A stretch of 64,000 nt of DNA, from the NCBI GenBank assembly GCA_002433075.1, contig DJHM01000034.1, positions 70,996-134,995 of the forward strand, read 5' to 3'. Under the pieces are notes generated by a model. The model was not told the origin of the DNA and ran no database searches. It saw only the letters and a program-made list of their open reading frames with translations. The DNA is from Latescibacteria bacterium UBA6620. Its GTDB lineage: Bacteria; Latescibacterota; UBA2968. Numbering within the stretch: the stretch's first letter is position 1; every line of letters begins with the position of its first letter. The position numbers and the translations under genes are program-made. Shown here one piece after another: positions 17,614 to 26,822 of the stretch.

Positions 17614-19521
17614 TTGAGCAACGCCATCGCCTATACCGAACCTGAAGACCTGGCCCGGGATTTCGCCTACCGCGGCATCGTGATTCTCTCACCCGACCGC
17701 CTCGGCATTCCATCCCAGGTTCATCATCGCGTTTACAAAGACGAGAAACAGGCAGACGAAGCTGGCGAGCGTGTCACACCCTCACAAGTCCCTGCCATCC
17801 TGGAGGTATTGAACGCACCGGGCCTCGTGGACGCGTGCGATCAGCTTGTAGGCGAAAATTGGGCCATCGTCCCCTTTACCCACAACGCCTCCTTCAAGAG
17901 CGGACCCCGTGACCAGCACTGGCACAAAGACGATAACGGACCCTACAACGGGCGCAAACAACGCCACCATCAAGCGGTCCAGATCGAAATGCTCTACTAC
18001 CCGCAGACGGTACGCGCGGACATGGGCCCGACGGCCACCATCCCCTATTCCCATTACTGGACGTTCGATCACGAGGAAAACCACGACAACTTCGCCGGGG
18101 CCGATCACCTCGACTTCAACTATCAGCTCGAGGGTATGGAGCGCGTGATGGCAAGCGGGCCGGAAAGTGACTACGCTCCCGACGACATTGTCAACCAACG
18201 GACAGCTCACGACGTCCGAATGCGCGACGCCGTGACGAATACCGGATGGCCGCTCGTTCAACAATTCGAAGCCGGCCCTCTCGAGGCGGGCAGCATCGTG
18301 CTCTACTCTCATAACACCTTCCATCGCGGCAACCATCGTCGAGATGACTGGCGTACGTGGGAGGACAATCCTCGGTTCATGTGGCGCTTCTGGATCTATC
18401 GGACCACCGATCGCACGTCCGTTCGTGTACCCGAAATCGACTGGAACAGCCTCGGCACCGACCCGCTGACCGGGATCGACCTCTCCCCTGCCGACGAAGA
18501 CGTCACTGCTCTCTGGCGCTACCATCATCATTGGCTCCAAACCGGGCAGCCGCCCCCTGCACAATTGGATTCGGCCGGACTCATCGAGACCGAGAGAAGG
18601 ATCCTTGCCGTTGCACTTTCGGAGCAATTACGTGCCAAGTTCGACGAAGCCGAGCCGCAGCGCATCGGAGCCGCCTATCGTCTCGCCTCGATCGGAGACA
18701 ACAAACTCGCCGTCAGACATCTTGCCACTGCGCTTTACGATCACCGCGAGAGCGTTCGCCGGGCGGCAACCTACGGACTCATCGCCGTGGGTGAAGATGC
18801 GACCGAAACCTTCCTTCAAGCGACGAAGTCCTCCGTAAAGTGGATTCGCAAAGCGGGTGTGTATGGTCTGGGCGACGCGAGTCCTCTGACCGGCGAGGTG
18901 CTCGATACGGCCGTGAAGCTTCTCCACGAGGACCCTTCGGTTTATGTCCGGTCGGTCGCCGCCGGCACCATTGGCTGTCTCGGGAGGCGAGCCGCTGCGA
19001 CGGGGGTAGGTCGGTCACTCGTTCCAGTCTGTCTGGATGCTCTCATGGCCAGCCTGGAAGTCGAGGACAACCGGCCGTGCATGGATCAGGCGCAGGGAAG
19101 GAGCATCAAGTTCACCCGGCCCACCGACGAATGTGACGTTTGTGAGGGAGGCGGAGTCGATTTCGGCCTCGACCGTTTCGACCGTGTACGCTCTGCGGTT
19201 CGCGAAAATGCCCTTTGGTCCGTCGTTATTCTGTGCTCCCACGGCGTGGAGATCCTGGGGACCTCGGCCAAAACCGCGATCGAAATCCTGAGGGAAGTGG
19301 TCCGCGAGGACAACAACGTCATCAACGTGGGATTCGCACAGGACGCGCTCACACGTCTCGCGCGGCTGGGACCCCAAGAGGGTGGGTCTCATCCCGCGAT
19401 CGATGATATCAGGAAGAACCTGATCGCAGCTTTAGGTGAAGCCCCGGTCAGACCTTGGGAGGCCCTTGTTCGAGCAGGTCTCGAGGAATCTGCGCTTACA
19501 CAATTCGATCCGCCATCGTAG
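17614..19521 (+). CDS. PhyH-like dioxygenase fused to HEAT-like repeats
   Basis: About 635 aa. Residues ~1-310 form a double-stranded beta-helix oxygenase domain, with HKD in DQHWHKDDNGPY as the iron HxD, distal His in SHNTFHRGNHRRDDW, and aromatic-rich FMWRFWIYR near the 2-oxoglutarate site. Residues ~330-620 are alpha-helical repeats of HEAT/PBS-lyase type (IGAAYRLASIGDNKLAVRHL, ESVRRAATYGLIAVGEDA, VYVRSVAAGTIGCLGRRA). TTG 17614 has GGAG six bases upstream; GTG 17602 is an alternative. The repeats probably bind another protein. The fusion is unusual among the PhyH genes here. Confidence 0.8.
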   Translation: MSNAIAYTEPEDLARDFAYRGIVILSPDRLGIPSQVHHRVYKDEKQADEAGERVTPSQVPAILEVLNAPGLVDACDQLVGENWAIVPFTHNASFKSGPRDQHWHKDDNGPYNGRKQRHHQAVQIEMLYYPQTVRADMGPTATIPYSHYWTFDHEENHDNFAGADHLDFNYQLEGMERVMASGPESDYAPDDIVNQRTAHDVRMRDAVTNTGWPLVQQFEAGPLEAGSIVLYSHNTFHRGNHRRDDWRTWEDNPRFMWRFWIYRTTDRTSVRVPEIDWNSLGTDPLTGIDLSPADEDVTALWRYHHHWLQTGQPPPAQLDSAGLIETERRILAVALSEQLRAKFDEAEPQRIGAAYRLASIGDNKLAVRHLATALYDHRESVRRAATYGLIAVGEDATETFLQATKSSVKWIRKAGVYGLGDASPLTGEVLDTAVKLLHEDPSVYVRSVAAGTIGCLGRRAAATGVGRSLVPVCLDALMASLEVEDNRPCMDQAQGRSIKFTRPTDECDVCEGGGVDFGLDRFDRVRSAVRENALWSVVILCSHGVEILGTSAKTAIEILREVVREDNNVINVGFAQDALTRLARLGPQEGGSHPAIDDIRKNLIAALGEAPVRPWEALVRAGLEESALTQFDPPS

Positions 19522-19610
19522 GGTCGCGGCACCTACATCCTGACTTGGCCCCGCCGTGGCTTCTCTGACTTGCCGATGGGCCCGCAAAAACATGGGGCCA
19601 CCGTCTAACC

Positions 19611-20517
19611 ATGATCATCCAGCGATCCTACAATCCCGAATCCGACTTCGAACGGATCAACCAGTTCCTCCGCGACTGCCACGAACCCGAGAACGCCGAC
19701 GGCAACTGGTTCCAAACCTATCTGGGACTATTCTTATTTCCATCCCAATACAGAGCTGGAAGACCTGAATGACATCGATGTGTGGGAACGCCAGGGTAGA
19801 ATCGTCGCGGCCAACATCTTTGAGACTCACGCGAACGACAGCTGCTTGTGCACACTTCGTGAATTTCGATCTCTCCGTGCTACGATGCTCGAGGTCGCAG
19901 AGGCAAAACTCGCCAGGCCAGATGAAGACGGACACAAGGTCCTTCGCGTGTTCATTCACGAAGCCGACGTGGAGCAGCGTGACATGCTTCAGACCGCAGG
20001 CTACATCCATACTGAAGAGCGGGACCGCACGATGAGCCGATGCGACATCCCCGATTCGGAGGTCGATGTTGCCGATGGTTTCGAGCTCAGAAGTCTCGGA
20101 GAGGTCAACGACCTGGGAAAGGTCAACCGCGTGATGTGGTGCGGATTCAACCACCCCGGAGAGCCACCCGAAGATATCATCCCTTTTAGGAAGAAGATGC
20201 AGTCCAGTCCCAACTTTCGCTTCGATCTGACACTCGTCGCGCTCGCCCCGAACGGCGACTATGCATCCTACTGCGGGATGTGGTATGATGCCGTGAATCG
20301 ATTCGGTTATGTGGAACCCGTGGCGACCGATCCCGACTACCGGAGAATGGGGTTGGGAAAGGCAGTGGTGACGGAAAGCACGAAGCGATGTGGTCGCCTT
20401 GGCGCCAAAGTCATCTACGTGGGATCGGGCCAGCCGTTCTATAGATCGATGGGCTTCGAACCCCTGTACGAACATCACTGTTGGACGAAATCGATGGAAT
20501 CGGCCACTTGCGTTTAA
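19611..20517 (+). pseudogene. GNAT acetyltransferase, frameshifted
   Basis: ATG 19611 opens a frame (MIIQRSYNPESDFERINQFL) that runs to GNWFQTYLG and then leaves the protein; the next frame continues with WDYSYFHPNTELEDLNDIDV and stays open to 20517. The break is near 19720. The protein would be about 300 residues: an N-terminal GNAT-like half and a C-terminal GNAT domain with the acetyl-CoA motif PDYRRMGLGKAVV and YRSMGFEPLYEHH. No clear ribosome-binding site. It follows the PhyH-HEAT gene on the same strand. Confidence 0.75.
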
Positions 20518-20571
20518 CCCGTAGGGCACGGCCTGCTCACCCGATTCCTTTTGGGATGACTAGGCAACCTT

Positions 20572-20620
20572 CGACCCCAAAGGGGTCGTGTCTTTCAGCC
20601 TGGGGGCTTAAGCCCCCAGG
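20572..20620. repeat. Two palindromic hairpins
   Basis: CGACCCC-AAA-GGGGTCG (20572-20588) is followed by the perfect 22-base palindrome CCTGGGGGCTT/AAGCCCCCAGG (20599-20620). Similar GC-rich hairpin strings occur at 53558-53703, suggesting one dispersed repeat family. No T run follows, so a terminator role is not supported. Confidence 0.6.
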
Positions 20621-20708
20621 GTTATGGTGAGGGACCTGACGATCCGATGTCTGACGACACGAACCGGTCAACCCGCCTCTCGGATCTGTCGCAAATCGGG
20701 ACACAACT

Positions 20709-21194
20709 ATGAACCTCTCACTCATGGCCGCCCGTTCCGAAAACGGGGTGATTGGCGACGGAACGAAAATCCCCTGGCGTGCGAAGGGAGAGCAGCTCCT
20801 GTTCCAGGCGCTCACCTTCAATCAGTGGCTCCTCGTCGGCCGAATCACGTTCGAGTCGATGGGCCTCCTCCCCGACCGCAAGTATGCAGTGCTGACCCGG
20901 TCGGACGGCATCGAAGAGACCGATGTCGTTCGTACGTTCGCCTCGATTGACAGCGCTCTGAATGGACTTGCCTCCGTCACGGACCACATCATGGTCGCAG
21001 GTGGAGGCCAGATCTACGAGACCATGATCTCGAAGGTCGATACCATCCACGAATCGATCATCCATACCGAGATCGAAGGCAGGGTGCGAATGCCGTCCAT
21101 TCCCGACGATTTCAACGTTGTCTTCAGCCAGCGTTTTTCATCGAACATCGACTACACATACCAGATCTGGCGGAAGAGTCCCTCCCCCCAGTAG
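20709..21194 (+). CDS. dfrA-like: Dihydrofolate reductase, DfrA1-like
   Basis: 161 aa; reduces dihydrofolate to tetrahydrofolate with NADPH. Landmarks are NGVIGDG, IPW with Trp23, the acidic active-site Glu28 in AKGEQLLF, GRITFESMG and AGGGQIYE. Long blocks (AKGEQLLF, NQWLLVGR, TFESMG, RKYAV, TRS, the C-terminal YQIW) agree, as recalled, with the integron-borne trimethoprim-resistance enzyme DfrA1 rather than with typical chromosomal FolA. There is no attC site or integrase nearby and no thymidylate synthase gene in the window. It starts 15 bases before the next gene ends its leader, so it may be co-transcribed with the following PhyH gene. Confidence 0.88.
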   Translation: MNLSLMAARSENGVIGDGTKIPWRAKGEQLLFQALTFNQWLLVGRITFESMGLLPDRKYAVLTRSDGIEETDVVRTFASIDSALNGLASVTDHIMVAGGGQIYETMISKVDTIHESIIHTEIEGRVRMPSIPDDFNVVFSQRFSSNIDYTYQIWRKSPSPQ

Positions 21195-21208
21195 AGATTG
21201 AGAGAGTA

Positions 21209-22279
21209 ATGGTCGCTCCTAGCCCACAGGTGGACAGGCTGACATCGGAACAGATCGCGAGGTTCAAACGGGATGGATTCCTCGTGCTCCCGTCGGTACT
21301 CGATCCTGAACTTTGCCGTCAGGCGCGTGAGTCTCTCTGGAAGCTGATCGAGAGATACCTCCCCCGGATTAGACGTGACGATCCCGAAACCTGGACGCCC
21401 GTTACTGATGAAGAAAGCGAACAGCTCACGGCGCATCGGCCGGTTGAAGGAGGCGATCCTCATCTGGGCGGCGGCGGACATCGACTCTTCGCCCGAAATG
21501 GCGCCGAGCAATTCATGCTCGACCTCGCTCCTCGGGCTCTATGGGATGTCGCGGAACAGCTGCTGGGAGCGGACACGGTCGTCTGGCCCGCCGGAGTCGA
21601 CGAATCCAACACGGCAACGGGGCCTTCCTTCATGTGCGACGACGCAGTGGGCAGTCTCGTCACCCACGTGGGTAACGACATGGGGTTTCCGCAGGGCGGA
21701 TCGTTCGAAACCGAACCCGCGCTACGGCTACCCCGAACCGGACCGGTGTGGCTGAACGGCCAGGGATCGCGCGGTATCTACTGCACGTTGCCGGGGAGCC
21801 CCGATCCCGCACCTGACTACAGGGGCGCCCATTCTGACGGGGCCTGTTACAGTCGATTTCGCGTCCAGCTCTCCGCCTACATCGATGATGTGCCCCCCAA
21901 CTGCGGCGGATTCGCCGTCTGGCCGGGTAGTCATTCCAGAATCTGGCCCGAACAATGGAAGACATTTAAGGCAGGCGAGAAACACACCGACAAACATCTC
22001 GCGAAACGCAGAGCTGGGGGATACACAGACCCGGTCATTCTCCAGATCAAGAGAGACACCCCGCCCGTCGACTGTCATGGTCCCGCTGGCACGGTCGTTC
22101 TCTGGCACACCAAGATTCTGCACATCCCGGGCCAAAACGCATCTACGGACGTCCTGCGGCAAGCCACGATCTATGGTTACATGAAGACACCGGAATCGGT
22201 ACCGGATGCGCTCGTCGTCGATGACACCGACGGCGATATCTGGCGGGACTGGGCCGATGAGGTTCGCGAAGCGAACTAG
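21209..22279 (+). CDS. Phytanoyl-CoA dioxygenase (PhyH) family protein
   Basis: 356 aa, the longest single-domain PhyH here. N-terminal RFKRDGFLVLPSVL is the usual opening helix-strand; the iron HxD is HSD in YRGAHSDGACYSRFRVQL and the distal His lies in WHTKILHIPGQN, followed by VLRQATIYGY with the expected Arg. An insert of about 60 residues after position 60 is rich in acidic and glycine residues. ATG 21209 is preceded by GAGAGAG. It lies between DHFR and SDR genes on the same strand with short gaps. Confidence 0.87.
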   Translation: MVAPSPQVDRLTSEQIARFKRDGFLVLPSVLDPELCRQARESLWKLIERYLPRIRRDDPETWTPVTDEESEQLTAHRPVEGGDPHLGGGGHRLFARNGAEQFMLDLAPRALWDVAEQLLGADTVVWPAGVDESNTATGPSFMCDDAVGSLVTHVGNDMGFPQGGSFETEPALRLPRTGPVWLNGQGSRGIYCTLPGSPDPAPDYRGAHSDGACYSRFRVQLSAYIDDVPPNCGGFAVWPGSHSRIWPEQWKTFKAGEKHTDKHLAKRRAGGYTDPVILQIKRDTPPVDCHGPAGTVVLWHTKILHIPGQNASTDVLRQATIYGYMKTPESVPDALVVDDTDGDIWRDWADEVREAN

Positions 22280-22296
22280 TTGGGAAGGGAGCTACG

Positions 22297-23124
22297 TTGG
22301 GCAGACTTGACGGCAAAGTCGCACTCGTGACGGGCGCCTACCGGGGCCACGCGGAAGCGATCGCACGTCGCTTCTCAGCTGAAGGTGCCGCAGTTTCGAT
22401 CTGTGACGTCGTCCCCGTTGCGGAACTCGAGGACAATGTCGCTGAGCCAATTCGCTCGGAAGGGGGAAAGGCTCTGAGCTTCCAGACCGACGTCTCCGAG
22501 GAAGCACAGGTCGCAGAACTCGTGGAAGGCACGATTCAGGAGTTCGGAACCGTTGACATTCTCGCCAACGTTGTCGGCATCGCAGGTCCGACGAAAGACA
22601 TCTGGGACACCACACTCGGAGAGTGGAAGCGAACGCTCGACGTCAACCTCGACTCTCTGTTCCTGTGCAGCAAGGCCGTTCTCCCGGAGATGATCGGAAA
22701 GAAGTACGGTCGTATCATCAACTTCAGCTCCGGCACGGGGAAGCAGCCCCTCTCTCACCGAGCCCCCTACGCCACCTCAAAAATGGGCGTCATCGGTTTT
22801 ACACGAACCCTGGCTGCCGATGTCGGTCGTCACAACATCACCGTGAACGCCATTTGTCCGGGAGGCCACATCGAACGCAGCCTCGAACTGGCGCGAGGGC
22901 GGGCGGAGTACAAAGGTGAGGCGTTTGATGAAGCGCTTTTCCGAGAGCGATGGAACGACAGAAGCAATCCGGTGCTGGCGGGCAGGTGGTGTACCGACGA
23001 AGGGTATGTCGAAAAGGGAGCCGGACCTGAAGATGCCGCCACCATCGCACTATTCCTCGCATCCGACGATGCCGCGAACATCACCGGTCAGGACATCAAC
23101 TCCGGTGGTGGGGTAATGTGGTAA
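22297..23124 (+). CDS. Short-chain dehydrogenase/reductase
   Basis: 275 aa NAD(P)-dependent classical SDR. The glycine motif is slightly altered (TGAYRGHA), the NNAG-equivalent reads LANVVGIAG, the catalytic Ser lies in INFSSGTG and Tyr/Lys in APYATSKMG. The C-terminus is typical (LASDDAANITGQDINSGGGVMW). The start is TTG 22297 with GGGAG upstream. It starts 17 bases after the PhyH stop, so both may act on the same metabolite. Substrate unknown. Confidence 0.88.
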   Translation: MGRLDGKVALVTGAYRGHAEAIARRFSAEGAAVSICDVVPVAELEDNVAEPIRSEGGKALSFQTDVSEEAQVAELVEGTIQEFGTVDILANVVGIAGPTKDIWDTTLGEWKRTLDVNLDSLFLCSKAVLPEMIGKKYGRIINFSSGTGKQPLSHRAPYATSKMGVIGFTRTLAADVGRHNITVNAICPGGHIERSLELARGRAEYKGEAFDEALFRERWNDRSNPVLAGRWCTDEGYVEKGAGPEDAATIALFLASDDAANITGQDINSGGGVMW

Positions 23125-23381
23125 CCCGACGAATCCCTGTACGAAGCCTTTCAGCATCTCGTTACGACGGCTCTAGTCAATAAACACGCTCTGTGGAAGC
23201 AAGGAGAGCAGGTCACTTCGAGCGGGCCGCCGTGCCGAAGCGCCTTCGGCGCGAAGGCAGGAGTCGAGAAGTCCCTCTTCACGATCTGGTATGCGTGTTC
23301 TAGACGGAGCCTGTGCCGTGAAGCTAAGGTGCTCCTACCACTGGCTGGCCTTGGCCAGACGAACTATTCGATAGGCCTCCC

Positions 23382-24509
23382 TTGAAGAAGAAGCCATCAC
23401 GTCGCGGCAGCCATTCCACACATAAGCATCTACCTCCTCCGAAACGCAGACCCTCACAGAAAAAGAGTTCGCCCGGTACGGTTCCCTATGTCTGGGCAAT
23501 CGCCGCCCTGGAGGGAACGCAGGACATCGTTCGCGATGAGCTCACTGGGCGATTCGGCAAGAGTTGCTCGTTCATAGATCATCCCCGCAACGACGAGATC
23601 CACCTTCGATTCACAGACGACCCGCGAGAGCTTCTGTCGCTCTCCACCGCTCAGACCTTGCTCCTCAGAAGAGACTTCGACGTCATCCGACCCCGAACCC
23701 TGTTGTCCCCCGAACACACCGCCGCCGTCGTCAGGCTTTTCAGCGATGCGCAAAACATCAAGGGGGTCTCGCCGCCCGCCAGCTTCCGATTCGACGCGGC
23801 CGGTTCCGGATCTCCTACGATGCGTCGAATCGCAGAACAGGTGGAAAAGCAGCTGGGCATACCGTTCGATCCCGAAACCGGTGACGGTGTGCTTGTGTTC
23901 AGGCCAGGGAAACCCGGATGGGAGGTGATGTGTCGGGTCGGGAACCGCCCGCTGGCCACCCGAGACTGGAGAAGGGTCAACTACCTCGGCAGTCTGAACG
24001 CGGCAATCGCTTCGTGCATGGTCGAACTGACCCGGCCCGCCCGCGGCGATAGGTATCTCAACCTCATGTGCGGAAGCGGAACGCTGCTGATTGAGCGCCT
24101 GCGGCGCCTGCAGGCACAATTGGCCGTCGGCATCGACATCTCCGACGATGCCCTCACCGCCAGCAAACACAACCTCGAAGCCGCCGGATTCACCGATCGG
24201 GTTCGGCTTATTTCCGGCGATGCGCAGGACATCTGTTTCCCCGATGCGTCATTCGACGCCATCGCGACGGATCTCCCCTGGGGCGAGCGCCTGGGTTCTC
24301 GCGAGACCAATCTCACCCTCTATCGAGGAACTTTCAAGGAAACCGCACGGGTCTGTCGGGCTGGAGGAAAATGGGTCGTACTGACCCAGGACATCGATTC
24401 GATCCGTACCGTCCTAGCTGAGGCGCAGGACCTATGGAACGTCATCGATGAACGCACCATCTTGCAGAGAGGGTATCAGCCGTTCTGCGCCACGCTTCAG
24501 AGGAAGTAG
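23382..24509 (+). CDS. THUMP-domain RNA methyltransferase (Trm14/RlmL-like)
   Basis: 375 aa. A basic N-terminal tail is followed by a THUMP-like RNA-binding region (residues ~30-150) and a SAM-dependent methyltransferase domain. The SAM loop is LNLMCGSGTLLIE, the acidic strand is VGIDISDDAL, and the catalytic motif is DLPWG (N/D-PP-Y/F type), as in guanine-N2 methyltransferases of tRNA or 23S rRNA. Start uncertain (TTG 23382). The 257 bases upstream hold no gene, only a hairpin-rich GC stretch around 23230-23265. Confidence 0.82.
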   Translation: MKKKPSRRGSHSTHKHLPPPKRRPSQKKSSPGTVPYVWAIAALEGTQDIVRDELTGRFGKSCSFIDHPRNDEIHLRFTDDPRELLSLSTAQTLLLRRDFDVIRPRTLLSPEHTAAVVRLFSDAQNIKGVSPPASFRFDAAGSGSPTMRRIAEQVEKQLGIPFDPETGDGVLVFRPGKPGWEVMCRVGNRPLATRDWRRVNYLGSLNAAIASCMVELTRPARGDRYLNLMCGSGTLLIERLRRLQAQLAVGIDISDDALTASKHNLEAAGFTDRVRLISGDAQDICFPDASFDAIATDLPWGERLGSRETNLTLYRGTFKETARVCRAGGKWVVLTQDIDSIRTVLAEAQDLWNVIDERTILQRGYQPFCATLQRK

Positions 24510-24540
24510 CTTGAGTCCGGATGTACCACAAGATCGATGA

Positions 24541-25287
24541 AGAGCCACATCCACCTTTGGCACGAGCAGACCAACGACCCGCAACCTCTATCTGATTCGA
24601 AACGTATCCAGCCATCAGGATGAGGATTGGCTCGTCCATAAGCACGGGCTTCTCAGCCGATACGGTTCTGTTGGATCCGTTGAAGCGCTGAGAAAGACGT
24701 GGGAGGGAATGGAAACCCGACCCTCGGAAGCGGGACATACGCCTTTCGAATAGAAGATCTTCCGCGTCGCCTCAGCCCTCGGTCTCACCCTGGCCTGGTC
24801 CGATGCCGTTTCGATCGCTGAGGAAACCTGTGAGCGATCGGAGGACTACGTCGAGATCGATCCCGAAGCCTTCCCGCTGCACGAGGCGCTCCACGGCAAC
24901 GTGTGCATCCCCTTCGTCACCAACTACGATCATCCACCGGAAATTCACAGATTTCTCGAGAAATCCGGTCTGGCCCGATGGTTGGACCCCGTCATCATAT
25001 CCGGCGAAATCGGAATCTGGAAGCCCGTCCCCAGGATACTGCAACGTGCCCTCGACGCGGTGGACGTCTCCTCACACGAAGCGGTGTACGTGGGTGACTC
25101 ACGTGTCGACATCGAAGCGGCACAAACTGCCGGCGTGACACCGGTGCTCATCGCACGAAAGGACGGTCTGGCTGACCCGTTCCGACCTACCGAAGATCCT
25201 GAATCCGATTTCGCCGAACTCATCCAGGATGGTCGCGTTCTTCTCATCAGAAACCTTGCAGATGTCCAGCTTCTTCTGAACGGATGA
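24541..25287 (+). pseudogene. HAD-superfamily hydrolase, broken
   Basis: The C-terminal part is clear: motif II in FVTNYDHP, a motif III lysine in IGIWKPVPRIL, and motif IV VYVGDSRVDIEAAQTAG. Upstream, the same frame stays open through cap-like helices (LTLAWSDAVSIAEETC) but is cut by TAG at 24751-24753. Before it, 70 further codons are open up to 24541 without a recognisable DxDGT nucleophile motif or start. The enzyme would be a phosphatase or haloacid-type hydrolase but lacks its nucleophile end. Confidence 0.6.
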
Positions 25288-25394
25288 CCTACGCGAAAAG
25301 AACCGACGACTGGCTGGACTGGCAGCGTGACTACGACTACGGACGGATCCTCATCTTCCCTCCCGAGGACGTGGCCGTCCTGGAGAGTCGGTAA
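25284..25394 (+). pseudogene. N-terminal fragment, 2'-5' RNA ligase-like
   Basis: 36 codons starting at an ATG that overlaps the HAD stop as ATGA. WLDWQRDYDYGRILIFPPED recalls the opening of LigT/2'-5' RNA ligase-like proteins of about 180 aa. The frame then ends at TAA 25392, exactly where kinase-like sequence begins in another frame. The rest of the gene is missing. Family call is from memory on a short stretch. Confidence 0.4.
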
Positions 25395-25984
25395 AGCCGA
25401 TCCTTCTCATCGCCGGAATCCCGAGAGCCGGAAAGACGACCCTTGCTCATCGTCTGGAATCCGGTCTCGGCCTGACCCACGTTCCTCTCGACAAGTACAT
25501 CATGCCCGTGGCCACGGGGAGTACCTTCCTGGAATGGGTGAGGACACCTGATTGCATCGACTGGTCGCTTCTTAGAACCCACCTTTCCCTTCTCTTTGAA
25601 GGGTTCCCCTGCCACACACCACGAATGGACTGGACGGGAGCGCCGCGACGTGTATCGGAAGGGGGCCCGAACGGTACTGGGCAGGAGATGATGCCCAGCC
25701 ACGTGGGCTACGCGATTCCGGGCACCCACGCGTTCGCCTTTCCCTTTGACGAATGGGTTTCCACGAGAGTCTGTATAAGGACACCGGATCGGGTGCTCGC
25801 CGAGCGCTTCGCCGAAAGAGAGGTGCCGTCCGATCGAGTCAAGAGCACACTCGCCGGACACATCGGCGACAACGACCAGCCTCTGCGCACACTGGAAAGT
25901 GAGGCGGACAATAACGTCTCCGGAGAGGCTATTGCGTCAGACCAGTTGTTGGTGGTAAAATCAATCCTCCGTAGCATCCAGTGA
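25391..25984 (+). pseudogene. P-loop nucleotide kinase-like protein lacking a start
   Basis: Frame 2 encodes KPILLIAGIPRAGKTTLAHR, with the Walker A sequence GIPRAGKT, then a helix and LGLTHVPLDKYIMP as in small nucleoside or sugar kinases. The frame stays open to 25984, but no ATG, GTG or TTG exists between the preceding in-frame stop (25328) and ATG 25502, which lies downstream of the P-loop. The 5' end appears lost by a deletion that joined it to the ligase-like fragment. Confidence 0.5.
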
Positions 25985-25997
25985 TTCAGGAAAAGCG

Positions 25998-26822
25998 ATG
26001 ATCGAACCCATCTACTTCGTACACATCAGCGACACGCACCTCGGTCCCGACCGCGCCTACGAAGCGTTCGGGAGACGACCCTACGATAGTCTTTCGCGTC
26101 TGCTCGACGCGATCAAGGCATTGCCAACGCAGCCGGTCTTCGTGATGCATACAGGAGATGTTGCATCGGGGAGCCGTGCGAACCTGGGCGTCGCCGCATC
26201 CTACCGTCTGGCCGAGGATCAGTTCTCCAGCCTGGGCGTTCCCGTCTACTACGCAGTCGGCAATCACGATGACCCGGTGGAAGTTCTGAAACTGAAGATG
26301 GGACCGAAGACGGCCGTCTTCGATGAGAGCGAACCCATCGTCTCCTATACGTTCGAGGCGGGGCAGGAACGATTCGTCGTCTTGCACTCACAAGGTCCTC
26401 ACGAGGAAGTCGGCGCTGGCGGTAAACTGCCAGCAGGCCAGCTGGCCTTCCTCGAGCAGCAGTTCGACAACGATCGGCAGATCACCGTTTTCCTCCACCA
26501 CTGCCCCCTCGATCTGGATTCCGACTGGTTCCGCGACAGGGTGGATATGAAGGACGGAGAGACGCTGCATCAGGCGTTACTCCCCTATCGCGACCGAGTC
26601 CGGGGTGTCTTCTTCGGACACGTTCACCGGGGTGTCCAGATTATCCGTGACGGGATCCACTACAACAGCGTGAGCACGCCCTTCTGCGGCCTCAACTACT
26701 GGCCGCACGTGTCCGAAACCGACACGGACACCACCTGTCCGTTGCCCTTCAATTTTGTCACCCTCACAGAGACCAGCACGATCGTGAAGGAGCATAGCGT
26801 CAGTCTGGAGAACGCACCGTGA
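25998..26822 (+). CDS. Metallophosphoesterase (CpdA-like cNMP phosphodiesterase family)
   Basis: 274 aa calcineurin-like phosphoesterase with all metal motifs: DTH in ISDTHLG, TGDV, GNHDD, a His in FLHHCPLD and GHVHRG. The layout matches class III cyclic-nucleotide phosphodiesterases, though such proteins also cleave other phosphodiesters. ATG 25998 has AGGA upstream. Its stop overlaps the next start as GTGA, so it is translationally coupled to the isochorismatase-like gene. Confidence 0.87.
   Translation: MIEPIYFVHISDTHLGPDRAYEAFGRRPYDSLSRLLDAIKALPTQPVFVMHTGDVASGSRANLGVAASYRLAEDQFSSLGVPVYYAVGNHDDPVEVLKLKMGPKTAVFDESEPIVSYTFEAGQERFVVLHSQGPHEEVGAGGKLPAGQLAFLEQQFDNDRQITVFLHHCPLDLDSDWFRDRVDMKDGETLHQALLPYRDRVRGVFFGHVHRGVQIIRDGIHYNSVSTPFCGLNYWPHVSETDTDTTCPLPFNFVTLTETSTIVKEHSVSLENAP

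Noticed and set aside
20709..21194. DHFR as a recently acquired gene cassette
   Set aside because: No attC-like site, integrase or composition change is visible around it.
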